This document shows positions 15,855 through 22,761 of a DNA stretch of 48,688 nt, in pieces (position 1 is the first letter of the stretch; each line of letters starts with the position of its first letter). The stretch spans positions 1-48,688 of the forward strand of contig JAFZRF010000025.1 in assembly GCA_017620025.1 (NCBI GenBank), in the 5' to 3' direction. The stretch is from Ruminococcus sp. Its GTDB lineage: Bacteria; Bacillota; Clostridia; Oscillospirales; Ruminococcaceae. A program made the position numbers and the translations under genes. A model generated the notes under the pieces. The model was not told the DNA's origin and did no database searches. It saw only the letters and a list, made by a program, of their open reading frames with translations.

Positions 15855-16454
15855 TTAACCGATGAAGTCTGCCGGGGGTGCGATCATATCCGCAGCATTG
15901 ACCTTGCACTTGATGACGCTTGACTTGTCGTGCATATCATTTGCTGTCGGGAAGAAGCAGACTGTGAACTCAGAAACGTTTTCGTCGAGCAGGAAGCCGC
16001 CGATGTAGCCTCTGAATTCCTGGCCGGGATCAATTGTGAACGGAGTCTCCGTGTATCCCTTGAAGTTGTTGCAGGCGTATACCTGCGTTCTAATATCGAA
16101 GCCGAGCTCGCTGTTATCGGGAAGGATAACGAAGAAGTTGTTGAGCACGTCGATCCTGTAGTATACGGCTGATGTGTTCTTGATCGTAACATCGAGGTAG
16201 ACGTACTTCAGACCGTCGTCGGACTTCATGCCGGAGTCGATGACTGAATTGATCTGGAAGATAGTGTCGTGCTCGTCTACGGGCTCGGTGATGGCAGCCT
16301 GGATCTCCTTTTCTGCAAGACCGTTCTGCGTAGCAACAGGAGTTGCGGGGAGCTGAGCGAGGCTGCTGTTGCTCTTCGTACTGGAGCATCCGGCTGCGGC
16401 AGCGAGTGCCAGAGCAGCCGCTGCAAGAAGAGCAGCGATCCTTGATGATCTCAT
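15855..16454 (-). CDS. Lipoprotein with DUF4352-like immunoglobulin-type domain
   Basis: This 199-aa protein has a lipoprotein signal peptide, MRSSRIAALLAAAALALAAA followed by lipobox AAGC with Cys near residue 23, and a Ser/Asn-rich linker. The mature part resembles the DUF4352 beta-sandwich: KYVYLDVTIKNTSAVYYRI, then DPGQEFRGYIGGFLLDE and EFTVCFF. Members are surface lipoproteins of unknown function, often with accessory roles in transport or signalling. It has its own promoter at 16509-16537 and terminator at 15801-15826. The family assignment is by pattern only. Confidence 0.82.
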   Translation of the reverse strand: MRSSRIAALLAAAALALAAAAGCSSTKSNSSLAQLPATPVATQNGLAEKEIQAAITEPVDEHDTIFQINSVIDSGMKSDDGLKYVYLDVTIKNTSAVYYRIDVLNNFFVILPDNSELGFDIRTQVYACNNFKGYTETPFTIDPGQEFRGYIGGFLLDENVSEFTVCFFPTANDMHDKSSVIKCKVNAADMIAPPADFIG

Positions 16455-16508
16455 ATATATGCCTCCAATGGGGTATTATCGTTCATAAGCGGCTGACCGC
16501 TATATATT

Positions 16509-16537
16509 AGTATAACATAATATTACTACTATGTCAA
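16509..16537 (-). promoter_or_regulatory. Consensus sigma-A promoter of the lipoprotein gene
   Basis: On the minus strand TTGACA (16537-16532), a 17-base spacer and TATACT (16514-16509) with TGT before it. Only one base departs from consensus. Confidence 0.9.
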
Positions 16538-16578
16538 CCCCGTGAATAAAAACCTGTGAATTTATTTTTGCAAAGGTA

Positions 16579-16607
16579 TTGCAGAAAGCCCAGGACTGTG
16601 ATATAAT
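16579..16607 (+). promoter_or_regulatory. Sigma-A promoter of prfB
   Basis: TTGCAG (16579-16584), 17 bases, then TATAAT (16602-16607) with TGA before it. It is 48 bases upstream of the prfB start. Confidence 0.88.
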
Positions 16608-16654
16608 AATATGGATATGACGTTTATTCAACCGATATGAAAGGATAGGTTTAT

Positions 16655-17773
16655 ATGGTAATACTTGACGAACTCAGGGTCGAAATGACCGGCTACCGCA
16701 AGGAGATAGAGGAGCTTGCCGATGTGCTCAGCATACAGCCTGCGAAGGACCGTATCGCAGAGCTCAACGCAGAGACCGCCAAGGAAGGCTTCTGGGATGA
16801 TCTTGAGAACTCTCAGAAGGTGCTCCAGGAGACAAAGTCCCTTGAGCGAAAGATAGACAAGTTCAACAAGCTCAGCGACAACCTCGAGGATATAATCGCT
16901 CTTATCGAGCTTTCCATCGAGGAGGATGATGAGAGCTCTGTTGAGGAGATAACCTCGGAGATAGCTTCATTCAAGGCCAAGCTCGAGGATGAGAAGCTCT
17001 CCACGCTGCTCAGCGGAGAATACGACAGCTCCAATGCCATCCTCACATTCCATGCCGGAGCAGGCGGAACAGAGGCACAGGACTGGACCGAGATGCTCTA
17101 CCGTATGTACAATCACTGGGCAGAGCGCCACGACTTCAAGGTCGAGCTGCTCGATTACCTTGACGGCGACGATGCAGGCATCAAGTCGGCTTCCATACTC
17201 ATCGAGGGTGAGAATGCCTACGGTTATATGAAGTCGGAGTCTGGAGTACACCGCCTTGTACGTGTATCACCCTTTGACGCATCCGGCAGACGCCACACTT
17301 CCTTTGCAGCACTTGAAGTAATGCCCGAGCTCGATGATTCGATCGAGGTCGATATCCGTCCCGAGGACATCGAGATGGAGGTGTACCGTTCAAGCGGTGC
17401 AGGCGGACAGAAGGTAAACAAGACAAGCTCTGCCGTAAGACTTATACACAAGCCCACAGGCATCGTAGTATCCTGTCAGACACAGCGAAGCCAGTACCAG
17501 AACAAGGACTACGCAATGAAGATGCTGCGTTCAAAGCTCATCGAGATCAAGGAGCGTGAGCACCTTGAGAAGATCTCCGATATCAAGGGCGTACAGAACC
17601 AGATCGCATGGGGCTCACAGATAAGATCCTATGTATTCATGCCCTATACTCTTGTAAAGGATCTTCGCACCGGCTATGAGGTCGGCAATATCCAGGCTGT
17701 AATGGACGGAGATCTCGACGGCTTCATCAATGCTTATCTGAAGTCCCTGTCTCACGGCACACTGGAGAAGTAA
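16655..17773 (+). CDS. prfB: Peptide chain release factor 2
   Basis: This 372-aa factor recognises UAA and UGA and releases the finished peptide. The recognition tripeptide SPF is at residues 205-207, and the catalytic GGQ at 250-252 in SSGAGGQKVNKTSSAVRL. Both positions equal those usual for full-length RF2, and SPF rather than PxT marks it as RF2, not RF1. The frame is continuous: there is no in-frame UGA or CUUUGA near codon 25, so the autoregulatory +1 frameshift found in many prfB genes is missing. AAAGGAT precedes the start. Confidence 0.97.
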   Translation: MVILDELRVEMTGYRKEIEELADVLSIQPAKDRIAELNAETAKEGFWDDLENSQKVLQETKSLERKIDKFNKLSDNLEDIIALIELSIEEDDESSVEEITSEIASFKAKLEDEKLSTLLSGEYDSSNAILTFHAGAGGTEAQDWTEMLYRMYNHWAERHDFKVELLDYLDGDDAGIKSASILIEGENAYGYMKSESGVHRLVRVSPFDASGRRHTSFAALEVMPELDDSIEVDIRPEDIEMEVYRSSGAGGQKVNKTSSAVRLIHKPTGIVVSCQTQRSQYQNKDYAMKMLRSKLIEIKEREHLEKISDIKGVQNQIAWGSQIRSYVFMPYTLVKDLRTGYEVGNIQAVMDGDLDGFINAYLKSLSHGTLEK

Positions 17774-17829
17774 GGTATCCCGCCGCTCCGGCGGCCTGAT
17801 ATAAATATTGATATAGGAGGTAAAAAACA

Positions 17830-18156
17830 ATGAGCGAAGAGCTTATGAGAACGATTTTCAAGGGGTGGAACATACTTATCATAGCAGTGAATGTTATTTC
17901 ATTGATTGCTGCTGTTGCTAAGTACGGTTTCAGCGGTGCGATCATTTTTTCCGCACTGATCCTTCTGATTATCGTATTAATGGCATATTCAGGACTGAAG
18001 GGCAATTATGACACCTGCAAGAAGATAGCAACGGTGGTGCTCGTCCTTGATGCTATCGGAATGGTAATTGGCGGATTTGCTATAAAGACTGTTATTTCGA
18101 CTGTTCTTGCAGCGATCTACCTGTTCATGTGTATATCACTCAATTCCAGGTACTGA
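17830..18156 (+). CDS. Small four-helix membrane protein of unknown function
   Basis: This 108-aa protein is mostly hydrophobic, with about four segments: IAVNVISLIAAVAKYG, AIIFSALILLIIVLMAY, IATVVLVLDAIGMVIGG and VISTVLAAIYLFMCI. A strong AGGAGGT lies 8 bases before the ATG, and a terminator follows, so I take it as real. I cannot assign a function. It lies 56 bases after prfB and may be cotranscribed with it. Confidence 0.75.
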   Translation: MSEELMRTIFKGWNILIIAVNVISLIAAVAKYGFSGAIIFSALILLIIVLMAYSGLKGNYDTCKKIATVVLVLDAIGMVIGGFAIKTVISTVLAAIYLFMCISLNSRY

Positions 18157-18176
18157 TAAACCGAACATACAAAGAA

Positions 18177-18204
18177 AAGCCCTCAGACAAACGTCTGAGG
18201 GCTT
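18177..18204. terminator. Bidirectional terminator
   Basis: AAGCCCTCAGAC pairs with GTCTGAGGGCTT around AAAC. T-rich tracts on both sides (GCTTTA on plus, TTTTCTTT on minus) let it end both the small membrane protein and the convergent coiled-coil gene. Confidence 0.9.
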
Positions 18205-18214
18205 GCTTTATGCC

Positions 18215-18811
18215 TTAGAAATCCTTCTTGCTCCTGAACCTGCCTGTGTTTGTTGAAGCGGGTGCAGCCTCGGGGGCTGCCTCCTGCGGCTGTGCAGGTG
18301 TGGAGTTCTGTGTGAGAGCAGGGGAGGTGCGGAGCTCTCTCTGGAGCTTCTCCTTTGCTGCTCTTACCTCGGTGAGGTTGCGGTTGTAGAGAGTCTCTGC
18401 GTCGCTGAGCATCTTTGCAGCGGACATAGCGGCCTCCTTCTCAAGCTTTGCAGAGGAGGTCTGAGCACGGCGGATCATCTCGAGTGCTCTTTCCTTTGCG
18501 TCACGGACGATATCGTCAGCACGCTTTCTTGCCTCGATAACGATAGGCTCCTTTGCAACGAGCTGAGATGCCTTTTCCTCAGCCTTGCGGATGATAGCAT
18601 CGGCATTGAGCTTTGCATCGCTGATGATGCGCTCGCTGTCGAATTCGATCTTCTTAGCTTCCTTGAGCTCGTGAGGCAGGTTTATACGGATGTCGTTGAT
18701 AAGCTCGCGCATCCTCTCGCCGTCAACGATCTTCTTATGGTTTACAAAAGGGAAAGCCGGAGCCTTGTCAAGGGTCTCCTCAATATCTTCCAGAATCTCA
18801 TCAATAGCCAT
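18215..18811 (-). CDS. Alanine-rich coiled-coil protein (ATPase-stalk or DivIVA-like)
   Basis: This 198-aa soluble protein is dominated by a charged helical coiled coil at about residues 45-165 with recurring DA-ADAII-KAEEKA and ARKRADDIVRDAKERA patterns, then a Pro/Ala/Gln-rich tail. Such proteins beside coaD in Clostridia are usually annotated loosely as F- or V-type ATPase stalk subunits or DivIVA-like. No membrane helix is present, so it is not an Fo b subunit. The start lies 5 bases after coaD with GGAGA upstream, so it is cotranscribed with coaD and rsmD. Its function is not known. Confidence 0.8.
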   Translation of the reverse strand: MAIDEILEDIEETLDKAPAFPFVNHKKIVDGERMRELINDIRINLPHELKEAKKIEFDSERIISDAKLNADAIIRKAEEKASQLVAKEPIVIEARKRADDIVRDAKERALEMIRRAQTSSAKLEKEAAMSAAKMLSDAETLYNRNLTEVRAAKEKLQRELRTSPALTQNSTPAQPQEAAPEAAPASTNTGRFRSKKDF

Positions 18812-18816
18812 TTCAA

Positions 18817-19314
18817 TTATCTCTCCTTTACAAGTCGCTGTTTTATATCGCCGAGTATCGCTTCCGGAACGAAGTGACTGATATCACCGCCGAAATATGC
18901 GATCTGCTTGACTACGCTCGAGCTGAGATACATATTCTCAGCTGCTGTGGTAAGAAATACGGTCTCTGCTCCTGAATAGAGCTTTTTGTTTGCGAGCGCC
19001 ATCTGGAATTCGTACTCGAAGTCACTGACGGCTCTCAGTCCTTTTACTATAGCGATAGCGCCGACCTCTCTTACATAATCGGCAAGGAGACCGTCGAGTA
19101 TATCTATCACTACGTTGTCAAGGTCACGGGTGACAGCCTCTATCATCAGCATACGCTCGGTAGCTGTGAAGCTCGGCTGCTGCTTTCCTGCATTGCGTGA
19201 GATCAGCACGATCACCTTGTCAAAGAGCTTCGAGGCTCTTGTGATTATGTCCAGATGACCGAGCGTTACGGGGTCAAAGCTGCCGGGACAAACGGCGATC
19301 CTTCTCTCTGCCAT
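18817..19314 (-). CDS. coaD: Phosphopantetheine adenylyltransferase
   Basis: This 165-aa enzyme makes dephospho-CoA from 4'-phosphopantetheine and ATP, the fourth step of coenzyme A synthesis. The nucleotidyl transferase motif CPGSFDPVTLGHLDII holds the TxGH histidine at about residue 20. The second motif is YLSSSVVKQIAYFGGD, equivalent to the usual ISSTFVRE. IVKGLRAVSDFEYEFQMA is the characteristic central block. The start codon shares a base with the rsmD stop, so the two are translationally coupled. Confidence 0.97.
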   Translation of the reverse strand: MAERRIAVCPGSFDPVTLGHLDIITRASKLFDKVIVLISRNAGKQQPSFTATERMLMIEAVTRDLDNVVIDILDGLLADYVREVGAIAIVKGLRAVSDFEYEFQMALANKKLYSGAETVFLTTAAENMYLSSSVVKQIAYFGGDISHFVPEAILGDIKQRLVKER

Positions 19315-19883
19315 TACTGCTCCTCGCTTTCCTCTCCGTCATCGGGGGCAGGCTTCACGAACAGCGCACAGTTGATCTTGCCGTAGCGGTAGATCTTCCT
19401 GAGCACGGTGCCCTCGGGAGCCTCCGGCTCTCCTGCCTCCTTCTCGTATTCGCATATTATTGTTCCGCCCTCACGGAGCTTGGCTGCCGCCAGCGGGAGG
19501 AGCTTTGCGATATGCCCCATCCTGTAAGGCGGATCGAGTATTATGATATCAAAAACCGCAGAGGTAAGTTTTATGTAGTCGTAGCTGTCACGGGTGATGA
19601 CCTCCGCCTGACGCATCAGCTCAGTGTTGCGGAGATTTTCGTTCACACACTTTATCGACTTTGCAGAGCTGTCAACGAACACAGCTCTCTGAGCGCCTCT
19701 GCTGAGCGCTTCGATACCCATCTGACCGCTGCCGGCGAAGAGGTCGAGCACTACGGCTCCTTCAAGCTCGAACTGTACAGCCGAGAATATACCCTCCTTG
19801 ACCTTGTCGGCGGTAGGCCTTACATCAAGCCCCTCGGGGGCGATGAGCTTCCGGCCTCTTGCGATCCCTGTAATAACTCTCAT
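19314..19883 (-). CDS. rsmD: 16S rRNA (guanine(966)-N(2))-methyltransferase
   Basis: This 189-aa enzyme methylates G966 of 16S rRNA during 30S assembly. It opens MRVITGIARGRKLIAPEG with RPTADKVKEGIFS, the usual RsmD N-terminus. The SAM-binding motif is VLDLFAGSGQMGIEALSRGA, split here as VLDLFAGSGQ and MGIEALSRGA, and the catalytic motif is DPPY in IIILDPPYRMG. The frame extends upstream to 20012, but GGAG sits 6 bases before the ATG at 19883, and homology begins there. rsmD-coaD is a widespread pair in Firmicutes. Confidence 0.95.
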   Translation of the reverse strand: MRVITGIARGRKLIAPEGLDVRPTADKVKEGIFSAVQFELEGAVVLDLFAGSGQMGIEALSRGAQRAVFVDSSAKSIKCVNENLRNTELMRQAEVITRDSYDYIKLTSAVFDIIILDPPYRMGHIAKLLPLAAAKLREGGTIICEYEKEAGEPEAPEGTVLRKIYRYGKINCALFVKPAPDDGEESEEQ

Positions 19884-19992
19884 TATATGCTCCGATGCCG
19901 TATAAGGGATGCCGTCATCCCACGGATCTCCGCATTTACGGCATACGGAAGCCGGATTTTCTATTACGCACAGCGATAATATTACATATATC

Positions 19993-20021
19993 ATTATACA
20001 GTATTTCCGCAAACTTGTCTA
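19993..20021 (-). promoter_or_regulatory. Probable sigma-A promoter of rsmD-coaD
   Basis: On the minus strand TAGACA (20021-20016), 17 bases, then TATAAT (19998-19993). Transcription would begin near 19986, about 100 bases before rsmD, which supports the start at 19883 rather than the longer frame. Confidence 0.75.
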
Positions 20022-20197
20022 TAGCGTTTTTAAAATATAGGTGATTTAAACAATTTTGCGATTTTCCTTTAGTGAAGTATTAACAATTATACCATATTCA
20101 TTGCATAATTGCGGAGACTATGCGGGAAATGACGGGTGCGGAGGAGACTGCAGCGGGAAGAAATGCGGGAAAAACGTAAAAAAATGCCGCATACCCC
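20022..20197. other. Spacer between divergent rsmD and rimP promoters
   Basis: This is A/T-rich at first, then contains purine-rich runs such as GGAGGAGACTGCAGCGGGAAG. I see no gene, no tRNA and no clear hairpin in it. Confidence 0.5.
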
Positions 20198-20226
20198 TTG
20201 ATTTTTCTGAAATAGTGTGTTATAAT
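20198..20226 (+). promoter_or_regulatory. Sigma-A promoter of the rimP-nusA-infB operon
   Basis: TTGATT (20198-20203), 17 bases, then TATAAT (20221-20226) with TGT before it. The first gene starts 117 bases downstream, leaving room for a structured leader. Confidence 0.88.
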
Positions 20227-20250
20227 AGGTAACGATGATAGTTAGACTAA

Positions 20251-20270
20251 AGACCGGAAGCTTCCGGTCT
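20251..20270 (+). promoter_or_regulatory. Palindromic hairpin in the rimP leader, possible attenuator
   Basis: AGACCGGAAG is followed directly by its complement CTTCCGGTCT, then TTCGTTTT. In RNA this gives a GC-rich stem with a short U-rich 3' flank, about 18 bases after the predicted transcript start. It resembles a weak intrinsic terminator placed before the nusA operon. Because NusA stimulates pausing and termination at hairpins, feedback on its own operon is plausible. This is inference. Confidence 0.6.
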
Positions 20271-20342
20271 TTCGTTTTGAATCGGGAAAAATCCCGGACT
20301 ATTGACAATAATAAGCTGCATGACAGCGGAAGGAGAGTGCGT

Positions 20343-20819
20343 ATGAAGCTGAAGAAATTCGGCGGTACGGAGCAGAAGGTATACGACCTTGTAAAGCCCG
20401 TTACCGACGAGCTGGGCTACTTCCTCTGGGACGTCTGCTACGTCAAGGAGGGAGCGATGTGGTACCTCAGGATCTTCATTGATCAGGATGAGGGGATCAC
20501 TATCGACGACTGCGAGAGAGCCACGGCGCCTATCAACGAGGTGCTCGATGAGGCAGATCCCATTGCACAGAGCTATATGCTGGAGGTCGGCTCTGCCGGT
20601 CTTGAGCGTGAACTGCTGCGTGAGGAGCATTTTGAGGTCTGTATCGGCGACGAGGTGAGGATACGCTTCATAAGGAGCGTTGACGGAGAGAAGGAGATAA
20701 GAACTACTCTTCTTGCGGCTGACCGCAATGAACTCACGGTGAGAGGCGAGGACGGAGAGGAGAAGAAACTCCCGCTTGCAGATATCGCCTTTGTAAAGCT
20801 TTGGTTTGACTTTGAATAA
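20343..20819 (+). CDS. rimP: Ribosome maturation factor RimP
   Basis: This 158-aa protein assists late 30S subunit assembly. Family marks are VKPVTDELGYFLWDVCYVKEG, seen here as KPVTDELGYFLWDV, the block WYLRIFIDQDEGITIDDCE, and YMLEVGSAGLERELLREEHF with the usual EV-SPGL-R-L pattern, here SAGL. An SH3-like C-terminal domain ends DIAFVKLWFDFE. The ATG at 20343 follows AAGGAGAG; the open frame runs further upstream through the leader. It is the first gene of the operon, 30 bases before nusA. Confidence 0.95.
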   Translation: MKLKKFGGTEQKVYDLVKPVTDELGYFLWDVCYVKEGAMWYLRIFIDQDEGITIDDCERATAPINEVLDEADPIAQSYMLEVGSAGLERELLREEHFEVCIGDEVRIRFIRSVDGEKEIRTTLLAADRNELTVRGEDGEEKKLPLADIAFVKLWFDFE

Positions 20820-20849
20820 AATTAATATATACTGGAGGAATTAACAGAA

Positions 20850-22088
20850 ATGGCAAAGGAAATGAATTTCTTCGAAGCCCTCAAGGCTCTCGGAGACGAG
20901 AACGACGTTGATACCGCACTTCTTATTGAGAAGGTAAAATCCGCTATGCTCAAGGCTGCAAGAAGAGCATATCCCCACAGCGAGGACAGGATCCGTGTGG
21001 AGATCGACCCTGCAACCAAGAAGTTTGCTATGTACATCGTTCAGGACATCATTGACGACGAGCCTATCGACGAGAACGAGATCAATATCGATACCGCAAG
21101 GACGATAGACCCCAATGCTCTCGTCGGCGGCACCATGCTCAAGGAGCTGGATATATCCAAGCTCGGAAGAATGGCAGCTCTCTCTGCAAAGCAGTCCATC
21201 AAGGGCGACCTCAGAGAGATCAACCGTGAGCAGATGCTGAACAAGTTCGAGTCAAAGGAGCACGACTGCATCACAGTAGAGGTAAGCCAGATCGATCCCG
21301 GCAGAGCCGCTACAGTAGAGTATGAGGGCACAGAGCTCTACCTCTTCCGCAACGAGCAGATCGCAGGCGAGGAGCTCACAGTCGGCAAGAAGATCAAGGT
21401 ATATATCACAGGCATCGTGGGCAAGACCAAGAAGCCTATCGTAAAGATCTCACGTACTCACAAGGACCTCGTAAAGAGACTCTTCGAGCTTGAGGTGCCC
21501 GAGATATACGAGGGCATCGTAGAGATCAAGTCCATCTCCCGTGAGGCAGGCTCGCGTACAAAGATGGCCGTATGGTCCAAGGACAAGGAGGTAGACCCCG
21601 TAGGAGCCTGCATCGGTCCGAAGAGATCACGTATCAGCGCAGTAGTAAACGAGCTGGGCGGTGAGAAGGTGGATATCATCAACTGGAGCGAGGTACCCGA
21701 GGAGTTCATCGCAAGTGCGCTTGCTCCTGCTGAGGTGCTCAAGACAGTCATTACCTCCATGGAGGAGAAGAGCTGCACAGTTGTAGTACCCAACAACCAG
21801 CTCTCACTTGCTATCGGCAACAAGGGACAGAACGCAAAGCTCGCAGCCAAGCTGACAGGCTTCAAGATCGACATCAAGCCGCAGTTCGACAGCGTGACCG
21901 GCGAAGAAGCACCCGAGCTCAGCCCGGATTTCGTAGCACCTGTATTCGAGGCTGCACCGGCTGAGGAGACAGAGGAGGCTGCTGAAGAGACAGCAGCAGA
22001 GACTGCTGCCGAGGCTCCCGCTGAGGAAGCACCCGCAGAGGCTGAGGCTCCCGCAGAGGAGACTGAGGCTCAGGACGGGGAAGAGTGA
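20850..22088 (+). CDS. nusA: Transcription termination/antitermination protein NusA
   Basis: This 412-aa RNA polymerase partner controls pausing, termination and antitermination. It has the N-terminal polymerase-binding domain (about residues 1-125), an S1 domain (about 130-205), KH1 with GACIGPKRSRISAVVNELGG and KH2 with AIGNKGQNAKLAAKLTG. The E. coli acidic repeats are absent, as in other Firmicutes. Instead there is an Ala/Glu/Pro-rich tail at about 360-412 made of near repeats of EEAPAEAE and ETAAE. This tail looks disordered. GGAGGAA precedes the start. Confidence 0.96.
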   Translation: MAKEMNFFEALKALGDENDVDTALLIEKVKSAMLKAARRAYPHSEDRIRVEIDPATKKFAMYIVQDIIDDEPIDENEINIDTARTIDPNALVGGTMLKELDISKLGRMAALSAKQSIKGDLREINREQMLNKFESKEHDCITVEVSQIDPGRAATVEYEGTELYLFRNEQIAGEELTVGKKIKVYITGIVGKTKKPIVKISRTHKDLVKRLFELEVPEIYEGIVEIKSISREAGSRTKMAVWSKDKEVDPVGACIGPKRSRISAVVNELGGEKVDIINWSEVPEEFIASALAPAEVLKTVITSMEEKSCTVVVPNNQLSLAIGNKGQNAKLAAKLTGFKIDIKPQFDSVTGEEAPELSPDFVAPVFEAAPAEETEEAAEETAAETAAEAPAEEAPAEAEAPAEETEAQDGEE

Positions 22089-22090
22089 TC

Positions 22091-22366
22091 ATGAAGCCCA
22101 GAAAGATCCCCATGAGACAGTGCCTCGGATGCAACGAGATGATGCCGAAAAAGGAGCTTATCCGTGTCGTTAAGTCGCCGGAGGGAGAGATAAGTCTCGA
22201 CCTCACAGGAAAGAAAAACGGCAGAGGTGCATATATATGCCGCAGTACCGAGTGCTACGACAAGGCACGAAAGTCAAGACGGTTCGAGAAAGCCTTCTCA
22301 TGCAGGATAGACGAAAGTGTTTATGAGGTGATGGCAGATGAACTCAGAAACGCAGAAGAAGCGTAA
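22091..22366 (+). CDS. rnpM: RnpM/YlxR family RNA-binding protein
   Basis: This 91-aa protein has the signature RQCLGCNEMMPKKELIRVV near the N-terminus and GRGAYICRSTECYDKARK in the middle. In Bacillus YlxR (RnpM) binds and modulates the RNase P RNA. It lies between nusA and ylxQ as in most Firmicutes. The ATG is 3 bases after the nusA stop; a GTG overlapping that stop is a possible alternative start two codons earlier. Confidence 0.93.
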   Translation: MKPRKIPMRQCLGCNEMMPKKELIRVVKSPEGEISLDLTGKKNGRGAYICRSTECYDKARKSRRFEKAFSCRIDESVYEVMADELRNAEEA

Positions 22367-22655
22367 GACTGCCGACCTGCTCACGATGTGCCTCAAGGCA
22401 CGCAAGGCTGTCAAGGGATTTGACAGCGCAGGCGAGGAGGTCAGGGCGGGAAGAGCGTACTGTCTGCTCGTCGCAGCAGATGCCTCGGATAAGACCGTCA
22501 AGGAGGCGGAGTTTCTCTGCGGAAAGGCAGGGATACCCGTACTGAGGACGGAGCTCACCAAGGCGGAGACAGGAACGCTCTGCGGCAAGGAGACGGCAGT
22601 CATAGCCGTCTGCGACAAGGGCTTTGCCGGAGGGTTCGCCAGGATCATTACCTGA
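22338..22655 (+). CDS. ylxQ: L7Ae-family ribosomal-like protein YlxQ
   Basis: This 105-aa protein belongs to the L7Ae/L30e RNA-binding family, whose members bind kink-turn RNA. Visible marks are ADLLTMCLKARKAVKGFDS, split from EVRAGRAYCLLVAADASDKT, then LCGKAGIPVL and LCGKETAVIAV. It overlaps rnpM by 29 bases with GAGGTGA 8 bases before the ATG, typical tight coupling. Which RNA it binds is not known. Confidence 0.92.
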   Translation: MNSETQKKRKTADLLTMCLKARKAVKGFDSAGEEVRAGRAYCLLVAADASDKTVKEAEFLCGKAGIPVLRTELTKAETGTLCGKETAVIAVCDKGFAGGFARIIT

Positions 22656-22761
22656 AATATCACGGTACGCCGTGTTCACATACAGCAACAGCAAAAATAT
22701 GCAGGCGCTCCGGTGAATGCCGGGGAGTCAGTACATTCTGAAACGGAGGTATCATACGCCT

